A stretch of DNA of 64,000 nt from CAZRIP01 sp964600165 (GCA_964600165.1 CAZRIP010000004.1:1-64000); one strand, 5' to 3'. Positions 1-8,980 are shown, counted from the first letter of the stretch. Notes: generated by a model not told the origin, from the sequence alone. Numbers and translations: made by a program.

Positions 1-2
1 GA

Positions 3-497
3 CGCGCTCTCGGCATGCCCGTGCTTCCGAATCCCGCGCGCTCGGTGATGCTGCTCTACCTCGGCTGCGCGCTCGGCGATTTCGTGAGCGGCGGCTTGAG
101 CCAGCTCCTCGGCAGTCGCCGCAAGGTCGCTTTGGGATTTATCGCCGCCGTCTCGGCGCTCGTCGTCCTTTATCTCACGGCGCGCGTCGCGTCGCTTTCC
201 TACCATTACGCGCTCTGCCTGCTGCTGGGCCTGGCGACGGGCTACTGGGCGATCTTCGTGACGATGGCGGCCGAACAATTCGGGACGAACATCCGCGCCA
301 CCGTCACGACGACGACGCCCAACTTCGTGCGCGGCTCGCTCGTGCCGATGAGCTTGGCGTTTCAGGCTTTAAAAACGAAGTGGGGGATCATCGCGGCAGC
401 CTCGACGGTGGGAGGCGCGGCCCTCGCCGCGGCGTTCTTGGCCGTGCTCTGTCTGCGCGAGACCTACGGCCGCGACCTCGACTACTGCGAGGAATAG
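3..497 (+). CDS. MFS transporter, C-terminal fragment (truncated by window edge)
   Basis: The reading frame is open from the left edge, so the gene starts outside the window and only about 164 C-terminal residues are visible. They form about four or five hydrophobic segments. The short basic loop GSRRK follows a transmembrane helix, as in the cytoplasmic loops of major facilitator transporters, and the tail ETYGRDLDY resembles the ET-GR-LD ending of sugar and organic-anion MFS carriers. It would be an inner-membrane secondary transporter; substrate unknown. Its TAG stop is one base from the stop of the convergent FecR gene. The family call is fairly sure, the substrate is not. Confidence 0.7.
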   Translation, partial: RALGMPVLPNPARSVMLLYLGCALGDFVSGGLSQLLGSRRKVALGFIAAVSALVVLYLTARVASLSYHYALCLLLGLATGYWAIFVTMAAEQFGTNIRATVTTTTPNFVRGSLVPMSLAFQALKTKWGIIAAASTVGGAALAAAFLAVLCLRETYGRDLDYCEE

Positions 498-498
498 C

Positions 499-1923
499 TC
501 AGCGCGGCGGCGGCGCGCCGCGCGGGCCGGTCATCGATCCGCCGGCTACCTCGTTGCTCGAGGTGTTGTTGTAGACGACGGCGACAACAGCGTTGGCCGC
601 GGTCACGCCGCCCGCGTTCTTGAAGACGATCGTCGTGCCGCTGAAGTTCGTGTTCGAGCTGTTCGCGCCGTTGAGGGTGATGAGCGCCGGGCCGGTGCCG
701 AACGGGATGGGGCTGCCGTCGTTGCCGATGTCCGTGGAGTCTCCGCCGAAGTTCGTGCTCGCGGACTGATTGAGGGAGATCGACGACGGGTTGCCGCCGT
801 AGGTGCGCGCGGCGAAGTCGATCTCGAGATCGAAACTCATCGTGCCGGTGTCGCCGCCGCCGCAGGTGCCTCCCGCGCAGGTATAGGTGCCGCTGCCTTG
901 GTAGGTCTGCTGGCCGACGGAGGCGAGCTGCGTCATCTGCTCCCAAGTGGAGAAGTCGCCCAAGCCGCTGGGGAGGCCGTTGGTCGAGTCCTGCGAGGCC
1001 TGGTTCGTGGTGGTGTTGACCGATTGCACGACCGTGCTCGCGTCGGAGGCGTCCGCGGCTGGCAGGGCCCCTGCGGCGGTGTTCTGCCCCGACGCGTCGC
1101 CGACGGAACCGGTGGGGTTGAGCTGGCCGCCGTTGCTCGAAGAAGAGCCTCCTCCGGGCGAGCCGCGGTTCGAGCCGTTGTTCGCCTGCGATCCGCCGCT
1201 CGACGATGAGCCGCCGGACGACGCTTGAGAGCCTCTGCCGGACGAGCCGCCGCCCGTGCCGAGCTGTCCCATGAGTCCTCCTAGTTGCCCGCTCATGTCG
1301 TGCGGCGGAGTCGGCGGCTGGCCGGGCAGCATGGTCGAGCCGAAACCGGGGCGGTTCAGAATGACGGTCGAGCCGCCGTTGGTCAGCGCGATGCTTCCGG
1401 GATTCTCTCCCGCGTTGTTGTGGGTGCCCGGGCCGGCGAGGATGATCGTTGTGTGGGTGCCGTCGACGTCGCCGGCGCCTATCGTGCCGCGGATGCCCAT
1501 CGTGCCGACCGGGAGCTTGATCTTCATGTTGTCGGTGGCGGCGTTATGCGCGATCTTGCCCGAGACGAAGCGGAACGTCCCCTTGGCGATGGAGGCCGTG
1601 ACCTTGCCGGCGCTCGTGTTGGGATCGTAGACGAACTCGTCCAAGACCATGTCGCTGTTGGGGCCGAGCGTGAAAACGGTCTCGTCGAGCAGCATGACTT
1701 GGAGATGCCCGGCGGCGTCGGTGGTGACGTGGTCGTTGAGATACATCGCCTTGCCGCTGCCGATGACCCGTCCCACGGCTTGTCCCGGGGCTTGCGCCTT
1801 GACCGCGCCCCTGACCGCCGCGGCGGCGCCGATGCGAATCAGAGCGGAGGCGGGGGCTTGCGCGGAGGCGGGACCGGCGGCGAGGAAAACGGACAAAAGA
1901 CAGGCGAGAACTCGGCTGGGCAT
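499..1923 (-). CDS. Secreted FecR-domain protein (copy 1)
   Basis: 474 aa. A signal peptide (about residues 1-22, cleaved after ASAQA) is followed by a FecR domain (about 30-160) with the typical run GHLQVMLLDETVFTLGPNS and a KGTFRFVSGK strand. A Gly/Ser/Asn-rich low-complexity linker follows (about 210-290), then a predicted beta-rich C-terminal domain. There is no transmembrane helix, so unlike classical FecR sigma regulators it should be wholly periplasmic or outside the cell. It is a clear paralogue of the protein at 7667-8980. The gene diverges from a TPR glycosyltransferase across 39 bp. A TAAAAT hexamer lies 6 nt before the ATG with no ribosome site, suggesting a leaderless mRNA. Function unknown; structural or sensory role inferred. 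Confidence 0.85.
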   Translation of the reverse strand: MPSRVLACLLSVFLAAGPASAQAPASALIRIGAAAAVRGAVKAQAPGQAVGRVIGSGKAMYLNDHVTTDAAGHLQVMLLDETVFTLGPNSDMVLDEFVYDPNTSAGKVTASIAKGTFRFVSGKIAHNAATDNMKIKLPVGTMGIRGTIGAGDVDGTHTTIILAGPGTHNNAGENPGSIALTNGGSTVILNRPGFGSTMLPGQPPTPPHDMSGQLGGLMGQLGTGGGSSGRGSQASSGGSSSSGGSQANNGSNRGSPGGGSSSSNGGQLNPTGSVGDASGQNTAAGALPAADASDASTVVQSVNTTTNQASQDSTNGLPSGLGDFSTWEQMTQLASVGQQTYQGSGTYTCAGGTCGGGDTGTMSFDLEIDFAARTYGGNPSSISLNQSASTNFGGDSTDIGNDGSPIPFGTGPALITLNGANSSNTNFSGTTIVFKNAGGVTAANAVVAVVYNNTSSNEVAGGSMTGPRGAPPPR

Positions 1924-1929
1924 AACTAT

Positions 1930-1935
1930 ATTTTA
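1930..1935 (-). promoter_or_regulatory. -10 element, leaderless start of FecR gene 1
   Basis: TAAAAT on the minus strand, 6 nt before the ATG at 1923. No Shine-Dalgarno sequence fits between them and no clear -35 is visible. Confidence 0.5.
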
Positions 1936-1962
1936 CCTCATTTTAGTAGATTCTCCTCGACG

Positions 1963-3603
1963 ATGAACGCGCGCCGAGACGAGCCTCGAATCGTGTCCCT
2001 CGGAGCCTTGGTCTTCGTCGCCGCCGCGGCCGCTTTCGCGCCGGCTTTGGACGGAAGTTTCGTCCAATGGGACGACGTCCTTTATCTCCGCGACAACCCA
2101 TGGATCCGCGGATTGGGCCGGGAAAACCTGCGCTGGATGCTGACGGCGACGCGCGGCGGCCTGTGGCAGCCGCTGACGTGGCTGAGCTGGGCGCTCGATT
2201 ATCGGCTTTGGGGCCCGCAGCCCTGGGGTTTTCATCTGACGAACGTCTTGCTGCACGCGTGCGGGGCCTGCGTCTTTTTCGCGATCGCGTTGAGATTTCT
2301 CGGGCGGCCCTGGGCCGCGGCGTTCGCCGCGCTTTTTTTCGCCGTCCATCCTCTGCGCGTCGAGTCCGTCGCCTGGGCCTCGGAGCGCAAGGACGTCCTC
2401 TCGGGCGTCTTTTGGCTGGCCGCGGTCTGGGCCTGGCTCGCGGAGCGGCGAAAAGTCTCGATTGGGTTCTTCGCGCTGTCGCTCGCGTCGAAGGCCTCGG
2501 GCATCATGCTGCCGGCGCTCCTCTGGATCGTCGACCGCGCGCGCGGACTCAAGAGGCCGGCGCGCGTTTACGTCCCGCACGCCGCGCTCGCCGTCTTGGC
2601 CGCGCTGCCGCACTTGGCCGCGGCGCGCTCGGAGGCGCTGCTCAAGCCGCGCGGCCTCGCCTGGAGCGCGGCGCAGACGCTCTACAGCCTGACGTTCTAT
2701 CCGCTCAAGACGGCCTGGCCGTCGGGACTGCTTCCTTATTATGCCCCGCTGCCGTGGTTCGGGACTTGGCCGCTCGCGCTCGCGGGAAGGGCTTTCTTCG
2801 TCGTGCTCTTGATCGCCGCCGTCGTCTGGATCGCGCGGCGCCGGTTTGCCGTCGGCTGGGCCGCCGCGGCCTACGCCGTTTGCCTCGCGCCGGTCTCCGG
2901 CGTGATCCAGCAGGGCGTCGCCGCGCGGGCCTTCGACCACTTCACGTACTTGCCGTGCCTGAGCTTCGCTCTTCTCTTCGGCGCGGCGGCCGATCGCGGG
3001 AAGATCGCGCGCGTCGCCGCCGCGGTCTGGCTCGCGGCTCTCGGCGCGCTGTCGCGGCGTCAGTGCGGCGTCTGGCGCGACTCGTTGACTTTATGGACGA
3101 CGGTCGCCGCGCGCGAGCCGAGCCCTTTCGCCCAGGCCAACGCCGGCGCCGCGCTGCTGGAAGCCGGCCGCGTCGAGGAAAGCTACGCGCTGCTGCGCGA
3201 GGCGGCGCGCGCCGATCCGTCGCAAGCCGTCGCCCGCCGCGATCTGGGCCTGGCCTCCAACGACCTCGGCTTGACGCGGGCCGGCCAGGGACGGACCGAC
3301 GAGGCGCGCGCGCTCTATCGCGCGGCGATGCGGGAGCCCGCGTCGCGCGCCGTGGGCGCCTATAACTTGGGCAACTTGCTGCTCGCGGGAGGCGACGCGC
3401 GCGGCGCCGAGCGGCTCTATCGCGAGGCCCTGCGTCTTGACCCCGGCTTGGCGCGGGCGCGGGTCAATCTCGCGAACACCCTCGCGCGCCGCGGCCGCCT
3501 CGGCGAGGCGGCCGCGCTTTATCGCGCCGCGCTCAGAGACGAGCCCGGGCTCGCCGAGGCGCGCGAGAACCTATCTACGGTCGAGCGGCTGCTTCGGCGC
3601 TGA
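1963..3603 (+). CDS. TPR-containing GT-C membrane glycosyltransferase (TMTC/PMT-like), copy 1
   Basis: 546 aa. After an N-terminal membrane helix comes the WDDVLYLRDNPW motif, the acidic first-loop signature of TMTC/PMT-type GT-C enzymes that use polyprenyl-phosphate sugars. About ten hydrophobic segments follow (to about residue 370), and three or four TPR units close the protein. The frame is open upstream over the antisense of the FecR gene, but the ATG at 1963 matches the start context of the paralogue at 5652, so the long extension is rejected. No Shine-Dalgarno site is seen. The 3' end overlaps the convergent FAD oxidoreductase by 29 bp. Likely a protein O-glycosyltransferase in the inner membrane; acceptor unknown. 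Confidence 0.8.
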   Translation: MNARRDEPRIVSLGALVFVAAAAAFAPALDGSFVQWDDVLYLRDNPWIRGLGRENLRWMLTATRGGLWQPLTWLSWALDYRLWGPQPWGFHLTNVLLHACGACVFFAIALRFLGRPWAAAFAALFFAVHPLRVESVAWASERKDVLSGVFWLAAVWAWLAERRKVSIGFFALSLASKASGIMLPALLWIVDRARGLKRPARVYVPHAALAVLAALPHLAAARSEALLKPRGLAWSAAQTLYSLTFYPLKTAWPSGLLPYYAPLPWFGTWPLALAGRAFFVVLLIAAVVWIARRRFAVGWAAAAYAVCLAPVSGVIQQGVAARAFDHFTYLPCLSFALLFGAAADRGKIARVAAAVWLAALGALSRRQCGVWRDSLTLWTTVAAREPSPFAQANAGAALLEAGRVEESYALLREAARADPSQAVARRDLGLASNDLGLTRAGQGRTDEARALYRAAMREPASRAVGAYNLGNLLLAGGDARGAERLYREALRLDPGLARARVNLANTLARRGRLGEAAALYRAALRDEPGLAEARENLSTVERLLRR

Positions 3604-4936
3604 CCGCGCGCTCCTGGCCGGCCGCCAAGCGCCCGACGTAATCCTTGGCGGAGCGCATCTGATCGTGCAGGTGGCTGTAGTGAAAAGCCCCCGCGCGCCC
3701 GAGCACGTCGAGGTTCTCGAACGAGGAGACGGCCTCGATGACGGCGCGCGCGTCGCGCTCGAAATCCAAGGAATAGACGGGATAAGCGTGCGGGAGAAGC
3801 TCATGCGCCCAATCGAGGACGCGCGGCGCGCACAAAAGGCCCACGCTCTCGAGCTCGGCGATCACGCGCGCGGCCAGCGCGGCGTCGGGCATGCGGTCCA
3901 AGGCGTCGCCGTCGAAGCAGGGCACCTCGGCAAGAAGCGACGTCTCGTCCGCCGGCGCCATCGCCTGGGAGCGGTTCTTCGGCTCGCTGACGCGCGAGAC
4001 GCAGAACCGCGGCTCAGGAAAGTAGATCGACGCGTTGTCCGAGACGCGCGGCTGGCTCAGGCGCAGGAAGACCAGGCGCAGCCGGCGAAACCGCAGGCGA
4101 GAAGCGGCTTCCCGCGCCTGGCCCGGCAGCGCGTCGCCGAGCAGGCGCGCGAGCAGCGTGAGCGGAAGCGTCGAGAGGACGCGATCCGCGCACTCAATCT
4201 GGCCGCCGTCTTTGAAGCGGACGCGGGACACGCGCCGCCCGTCGAGCTCGAGGCCTCGGATCTCGCGCCCGAGGAAGACGCGGCCCTCGGGCAGCGCGGC
4301 GGCCAAGCGCCCGGCGATCTGCCCGTAGCCCAGGCACGGATAGAGGAACTCTCCGTCGATGTGGGCGGTCTTGCGCGAAGAGGCGAAGAGCTCGACGACG
4401 AGCGTGCGCAGCGTCATCCCGCGCAGGCGCCGCGTCGCCACCTCCGGCGAGAGCCGGGCGGCCGGCAGCCCCCACAGCTTCTCGGCGTAATCGAGCAAGA
4501 GCCGGCGCGCGAGCGTGGGTCCGAAGCGCTGGAGCGCGAAGTCCTCGAAGCTCGCCGCCGGGCCGCGGGACCGCCGCGCGGTCAGCAGCTCGAGCGCGAT
4601 GCGCGCCGCGCCGGACCAGCCGTGCGAGAGCGCGGCGTTGAGCGGGGTGGGAGGAAAGTCGACGTAGCGTCCGCCGGTCCAGATCCGGCTCGGCGCGCGC
4701 ACGGGCCGCAGCTCGCCGCCGAGCAGCGACTTGACCTCGGCGGTGATCTCGGCGTCCAAGTCGTGGAACCGGTGCGCGCCGGCGTCATAGAGATGCCCGC
4801 CGCGGCGCAGCGTGCGGCACATGCCTCCGGGCTCGAGGTCCCGCTCGAAGAGCTCGAACTCGACGCCCGCGCGATGGGCGAAGTAGGCCGCGCTCAGGCC
4901 CGCCGCGCCGCCGCCCAAGATCGTCAGTCGGCTCAT
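3575..4936 (-). CDS. NAD(P)/FAD-dependent oxidoreductase (UDP-galactopyranose mutase / amine-oxidase-like)
   Basis: 453 aa. The N-terminus carries a Rossmann dinucleotide site (LGGGAAGLSAAYFAHRAG, then an acidic strand end and the GG motif of FAD amine oxidases). A GAHRFHD stretch near residue 60 resembles protoporphyrinogen-oxidase-like and UDP-galactopyranose-mutase-like enzymes encoded in polysaccharide loci. A C-terminal FAD contact (LDVLGRAGAFHYSHLHDQ) is also visible. The start is the ATG at 4936, which overlaps the stop of the upstream methyltransferase (ATGA), so the two are co-translated. The frame stays open upstream, but the Rossmann motif must be N-terminal. Substrate unknown; glycan or polyprenoid modification is an inference from its place between two glycosyltransferases. 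Confidence 0.8.
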   Translation of the reverse strand: MSRLTILGGGAAGLSAAYFAHRAGVEFELFERDLEPGGMCRTLRRGGHLYDAGAHRFHDLDAEITAEVKSLLGGELRPVRAPSRIWTGGRYVDFPPTPLNAALSHGWSGAARIALELLTARRSRGPAASFEDFALQRFGPTLARRLLLDYAEKLWGLPAARLSPEVATRRLRGMTLRTLVVELFASSRKTAHIDGEFLYPCLGYGQIAGRLAAALPEGRVFLGREIRGLELDGRRVSRVRFKDGGQIECADRVLSTLPLTLLARLLGDALPGQAREAASRLRFRRLRLVFLRLSQPRVSDNASIYFPEPRFCVSRVSEPKNRSQAMAPADETSLLAEVPCFDGDALDRMPDAALAARVIAELESVGLLCAPRVLDWAHELLPHAYPVYSLDFERDARAVIEAVSSFENLDVLGRAGAFHYSHLHDQMRSAKDYVGRLAAGQERAVSAEAAARP

Positions 4937-5607
4937 AGCGGCAGCGAGGTGATAAAGACGGCGTCGCGCAGGCCCGGCGCGCGCAGCGCGCGCGCGCGCG
5001 CCGAGAACGCGGGTGGCATCAGGCCGCGAAGATGCTCCAGCGTCAAGAAGCGCGGGCGCGGGACGCGCGGACGCAGCGCGGCGGCGACGCGCCTGAAAGC
5101 GCGCTGCGCCAGTTGCCGCGGATTCGCGGACCGCTCGGAGAATGTATGCAGGAAGTCGGCTTGGCCGTGCTTTAAGAAGAACGCGCGCAGTTCCTCGTCG
5201 CTCATCCAATCCAGCAGGCCGAGCGAGACGACGAGGTCGCGGTTCTCGGGAAGCTCCGTCGCGGGACAGTGGATGAACGCGGCTTCGACGGCGCGGCGGC
5301 GAGCCTGCGCGACGGCCTCCCTCGAGACGTCGAGGCCGACGTAGCTCGCGGCGCCGCAGCGGATAATCGCCTCGGCCAGCCGCCCGGTGCCGCAGCCCGC
5401 CTCGACGACGTGGCGGCCGGGCAGATAAGGCGCGATCATGTGGAGAGCGAGCGTGCGGCGCAGCCGCGTCGGCCCGGGCCGCAGCGCGGCCGCCCATTCG
5501 ACGGGCGGCAGGCGCCACGGGATGCGCCCGTCGTAGCGCGCGCGCTCCCACTGCAGGATGCGGCGATCCCAATATGATTCGCGGTCGGCCGGGCGGGCGG
5601 TGGTCAT
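4933..5607 (-). CDS. Class I SAM-dependent methyltransferase
   Basis: 224 aa. The SAM-binding motif I VVEAGCGTGRLAEA lies near residue 70, followed by the acidic motif II (YVGLDVSREAV) and a LVVSLGLLDWM segment where motif IV belongs. The N-terminus has an ESYWDRRILQWE start, common in methyltransferases of polysaccharide and lipid-linked glycan loci. It forms a two-gene operon with the FAD oxidoreductase through an ATGA overlap. A TATAAT hexamer lies 14 nt before the ATG and overlaps a 17-bp palindrome shared with the divergent glycosyltransferase gene. The methyl acceptor is unknown. Confidence 0.8.
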   Translation of the reverse strand: MTTARPADRESYWDRRILQWERARYDGRIPWRLPPVEWAAALRPGPTRLRRTLALHMIAPYLPGRHVVEAGCGTGRLAEAIIRCGAASYVGLDVSREAVAQARRRAVEAAFIHCPATELPENRDLVVSLGLLDWMSDEELRAFFLKHGQADFLHTFSERSANPRQLAQRAFRRVAAALRPRVPRPRFLTLEHLRGLMPPAFSARARALRAPGLRDAVFITSLPL

Positions 5608-5623
5608 GGGCGGGAACGGCGAT

Positions 5624-5640
5624 TATACCAATTTGGTATA
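5624..5640. promoter_or_regulatory. 17-bp palindrome between divergent genes (candidate operator)
   Basis: TATACCAATTTGGTATA: perfect 8-bp arms around one central base, in the 44-bp gap between the methyltransferase (start 5607, minus) and the TPR glycosyltransferase (start 5652, plus). It contains the minus-strand TATAAT-like box and abuts the plus-strand TATATT at 5637-5642, so a bound dimer could block both promoters. Confidence 0.5.
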
Positions 5641-5651
5641 TTTTCTCGTCG

Positions 5652-7670
5652 ATGAAGATCCGTCGTGACGGCGCGCTGCCGCGCGTCCTGCTGGGCCTGT
5701 TGGTCGTCGCGGCGGCCGTCGCGGCCTTCGCGCCGGCCCTCGACAACGGTTTCGTCACGTGGGACGACGGCTCCTACATCGTCGACAATCCGGGCATCCG
5801 CGCGCTCGCCGCGACCAACCTGCGCTGGATGTCGACGACTTCCAAGAACGGGCTTTGGCAGCCGCTGACATGGCTGAGCCTAGCCGTCGATTACAAGCTC
5901 TGGAATCTCGACGCATTCGGCTACCACCTGATGAACCTGCTGCTGCACGCGCTGGCCGCGCTGCTTTTTTACCGCGTCTGCCTCGATCTTTTCGATAGGG
6001 CGGCGGCGCGCGCCGGTTCCGAGGCGGCGGCTTGGTGCGCAGCGCTCTCCGCGCTCTTCTTCGCCGTCCATCCGCTGCGCGTCGAATCGGTGGCCTGGGC
6101 GACGGAGCGCAAGGACGTCTTGTCGGGCGTTTTTCTCTTCGCCGCGATCGCGCTGTACTTGCGGGGGCGGCGGCTGGCCGCGCCGGCTTGCTTCGCTCTT
6201 TCGCTCGCGGTCAAAGGAGCCGGGGTGGCGCTGCCGGCCGCGCTCGTCGTGCTCGAGATATATCCCCTGCGCCGCCTCCCCGCGGACCCGAGGCGGTGGC
6301 TCGCGCCGCGGCATCGCCCGTTATGGCTCGGCTTGGCCCCCTTCGCCGTGCTCGGTCTCGGCGGCGCGGCGCTCAACACCGCCGCCGGCGTGGCGAGAGA
6401 CGTCATCCACCCGCTCTCCGAGCGCGGGCTGCTCCTGCGCGCGGGCCAAGTCGCGTACAGCCTCGTCTTTTATCCCTGGAAGACCGCCTTCCCGGCGAAC
6501 CTCGCGGCGTATTACCCTCCCGGGCCCTGGTTCGGCTCCTGGTCCTGGCCGTTGTGGGCCTGCGCGGCGGCCGCGGGCTGCGCCGCCGGCGCGGCTTGGC
6601 TCTTGGCGCGGCGAGGCCGGCCCCTCTTGGCGGCGGCGCTCGCCGCTTACGTCGCGCTGCTGTTGCCTTCTTCCGGGATCGCGCAGCTCGGCATCCCGTT
6701 CAGCGCCTGCGACCGCTACTCTTACATCTCCTGCCTGCCGTTCGCGCTGCTCTTCGGCGCCGCGCTCGGCGCGCGCGGGCGCTCGGGGCGTCTGGCGGCC
6801 GCCGTCTGGCTGCTCGCGCTCGGCTCGTGGAGCCGGGCGCAATGCGCCGTCTGGCGCGACACGGAAACGCTCTGGCGCGCCGCCGACGCGCGGGCGCCGT
6901 CCGCCCTGGCCTTGAGCAACCTCGGCGCGACGCTCGTCGAGGCCGGCCATTTCGACGAGGGCGTCGCCGTCCTCGAGAGCGCGACGCGGCTTTATCCGCG
7001 CATGGCGCTGCCCTACGCGAACCTCGGCGTCGCGCGCCTGAAGGTGGGCGACCAGAGGGGCGCCGTGGAGGCGTTCAAGATGGGCCTCTTGCGCGAGGAG
7101 CCGGCCGATCTCCACGCCAAGCTCGGCCGCGTCCTGGCCGCCGCCGGAGACGACGAGCTCCCGGCGGCGATCGCGCAGCTGCGCGCCGCGATCGCGCTGA
7201 CGAAGGACAATCTTCCGTCGCGCTTCGAGCTCGCCGGCGCGCTGACGCGCCTGGGCAAGTACGACGAGGCCGACGCGCAATACGCGCTCGTCGCCGGCGC
7301 CGAGCCGAAATATCCGAGGCTGCTCGCCAACTGGGGCCTGCTCGCCGCGCGCCGGGGAGACGCCGCGCTCGCCGTCTCGCGCTATCGCCGCGCCCTCTAC
7401 GAGCGCGACGGCCGCCCCGAGGCGAACTACAACTGGGGCAACGCGCTGATGGACGCGGGCCGCCTCGACGAGGCCGAGCGGCACTACCATGAGGCCGTGC
7501 GTCTGGCGCCCGAGCTCGCGCAGGCGCGGGTCAATCTCGGCAACATCGCCGCGCGGCGCGGGCGCTGGCGCGAGGCGGCGGCGTTCTACCGGGCCGCGCT
7601 CAAGACGTCTCCGGGCTTGAAGGAAGCCGAGCACAACCTGGCCGCCGTCCGGCGGGCCTTCGGGCTTTAA
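5652..7670 (+). CDS. TPR-containing GT-C membrane glycosyltransferase (TMTC/PMT-like), copy 2
   Basis: 672 aa, paralogue of the gene at 1963. It shows the same acidic loop (WDDGSYIVDNPGI), the shared motif GLWQPLTWLS and about ten membrane segments up to residue about 400. Its TPR tail is longer, with about seven units, including canonical ones such as YNWGNALMDAGRLDEAERHY. The ATG at 5652 follows a TATATT box by 9 nt, with no Shine-Dalgarno site. The gene ends in a 4-bp interlocked TTAA with the stop of the convergent FecR gene 2. Probably an inner-membrane protein glycosyltransferase using a lipid-linked sugar; the TPRs may select the acceptor. Acceptor and sugar are unknown. Confidence 0.8.
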   Translation: MKIRRDGALPRVLLGLLVVAAAVAAFAPALDNGFVTWDDGSYIVDNPGIRALAATNLRWMSTTSKNGLWQPLTWLSLAVDYKLWNLDAFGYHLMNLLLHALAALLFYRVCLDLFDRAAARAGSEAAAWCAALSALFFAVHPLRVESVAWATERKDVLSGVFLFAAIALYLRGRRLAAPACFALSLAVKGAGVALPAALVVLEIYPLRRLPADPRRWLAPRHRPLWLGLAPFAVLGLGGAALNTAAGVARDVIHPLSERGLLLRAGQVAYSLVFYPWKTAFPANLAAYYPPGPWFGSWSWPLWACAAAAGCAAGAAWLLARRGRPLLAAALAAYVALLLPSSGIAQLGIPFSACDRYSYISCLPFALLFGAALGARGRSGRLAAAVWLLALGSWSRAQCAVWRDTETLWRAADARAPSALALSNLGATLVEAGHFDEGVAVLESATRLYPRMALPYANLGVARLKVGDQRGAVEAFKMGLLREEPADLHAKLGRVLAAAGDDELPAAIAQLRAAIALTKDNLPSRFELAGALTRLGKYDEADAQYALVAGAEPKYPRLLANWGLLAARRGDAALAVSRYRRALYERDGRPEANYNWGNALMDAGRLDEAERHYHEAVRLAPELAQARVNLGNIAARRGRWREAAAFYRAALKTSPGLKEAEHNLAAVRRAFGL

Positions 7671-8980
7671 CGCGGGGCCGTGTAGGAGCCCGAGGCCGAC
7701 ACGGAGATCGAGGTGTTCGTGAACTGCATGTTCACGAGGGCGTTCTTGGCGATGACGCCGCCGGCGTTTTGCAGCGTGACGGTCGTCTGGCCGAAACTGG
7801 CGCCGCCGCCCGTGGAGTAGGGCCCGGTCACTCCGGTAAGATGGCCCGAGAGCTGGACCGTGGAGTTGCCGCTCAAGCTCGCGAAGCTGATCGGAGTGAT
7901 GTAGGAGACCGTGTCGCCGTTGCTGTCGACGAGGTGCACGCAGGAGTCGCTCATCGTGTCGCCGAGCACGCGGGCCGAGAAATCGATCGTCAGCATGAAA
8001 TTCGACGTCGCGGCGCCGGTGCAGCCCGTGCAGTTGACGGGCGCGCCGGTGACGCTGTAGAGCCCGGACCCCTGAAAGAGCGTGCGGACCTGGTCCCAGG
8101 TCGCGACGCCGTCGGGGATGCCGCCCGCGCCTTGCTGGTTGGCGTTGGTCACGAGGGTGTCGCCGGAGTTCGCCAGCAGGGTCGTGTCGTTCGCGTCGGC
8201 GGCGAGCGCGCCGCCCGAGGCCGTGGCCTTGCCCGACGCGTCGGCGATCGAGCCGCTTCGGGGAGACGGGTCCGCCCCCGCGTTGGAGCCCGCGCCCCCG
8301 CCCGAGGACCTGCCGGCCTGGACGGACAAGGCGCCCATCATGCTGTTGAGCTGAGAGGACATGTTGACCGCGGGGCCGGGGGATTGGCCCGGCGTGATCG
8401 TCGAGCCGAACCCGGGACGGCTCAAGTTCGTGGTCTGGCCGTTGTTCGTCACGAAGATGCCGGCCGAGCTTTCGCCGGCGTCGTTGCCGCCGCCCGCGCC
8501 GGCGTTGATCACCGTCGAGCCGTTGGCGTCCGTCTGCACCACGCCGACGGAGCCGCGGATGCCGATCGTGCCCACCGCGAGCTTGATCTTCATCTGGTCC
8601 GGGTCCTTGTGAGCGACTTTCCCGGTGACGAAGCGGAACGTCCCCTTGACGAAATTCGCCGCGACCTTGCCGGTGCTCGTGTTGGGGTCGTAGACGAACT
8701 CGTCCAAGACCATGTCGCTGCTCGGCCCGAGCGTGAAGACCGTCTCGTCGCGCAGCAGCACTTGGAGATGCCCCGCAGCGTCGGTGGTGACGTGATCGTT
8801 GGCGTAGAGCGCCTTTCCGCTTTCGATGACGCGGCCGGCGGTCGTGTTCGGCGCGACGGCGTTGACCTTGCCGCGGACGGCGGCGGCGGTGCCGATGTTG
8901 AGGGGGGCTTGCGCCAGGGCCGGCTCGACGATGAGCGCGGCGACGAGGAGAGTCGAAAAGAGTCTTCGTGCGATGAGCAT
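7667..8980 (-). CDS. Secreted FecR-domain protein (copy 2)
   Basis: 437 aa. The ATG at 8980 has a GGGAGA ribosome site 5 nt upstream and leads directly into a signal peptide (LIARRLFSTLLVAALIVEP, cleaved after ALAQA), so I prefer it to an in-frame start 33 bp further up. The FecR domain (about 25-150) is nearly identical in motif to copy 1 (HVTTDAAGHLQVLLRDETVF). A Gly/Ser linker and a predicted beta-rich domain end in a NAGG motif that both copies share. It lies 14 bp downstream of the TPR/beta-barrel gene in the same orientation and is probably co-transcribed with it. No transmembrane helix. Role unknown; secreted or periplasmic sensing or scaffold function inferred. Confidence 0.85.
   Translation of the reverse strand: MLIARRLFSTLLVAALIVEPALAQAPLNIGTAAAVRGKVNAVAPNTTAGRVIESGKALYANDHVTTDAAGHLQVLLRDETVFTLGPSSDMVLDEFVYDPNTSTGKVAANFVKGTFRFVTGKVAHKDPDQMKIKLAVGTIGIRGSVGVVQTDANGSTVINAGAGGGNDAGESSAGIFVTNNGQTTNLSRPGFGSTITPGQSPGPAVNMSSQLNSMMGALSVQAGRSSGGGAGSNAGADPSPRSGSIADASGKATASGGALAADANDTTLLANSGDTLVTNANQQGAGGIPDGVATWDQVRTLFQGSGLYSVTGAPVNCTGCTGAATSNFMLTIDFSARVLGDTMSDSCVHLVDSNGDTVSYITPISFASLSGNSTVQLSGHLTGVTGPYSTGGGASFGQTTVTLQNAGGVIAKNALVNMQFTNTSISVSASGSYTAPR

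Noticed and set aside
1285..1962. Upstream extension of the first TPR glycosyltransferase
   Set aside because: It runs antisense through the FecR gene and reads as low-complexity Arg/Gly; the paralogue at 5652 starts at the matching point.
3437..5344. Long plus-strand open frame opposite the FAD oxidoreductase and methyltransferase
   Set aside because: It is antisense to two genes with clear motifs, its translation is Arg/Ala-rich without any domain, and high GC makes such frames common.
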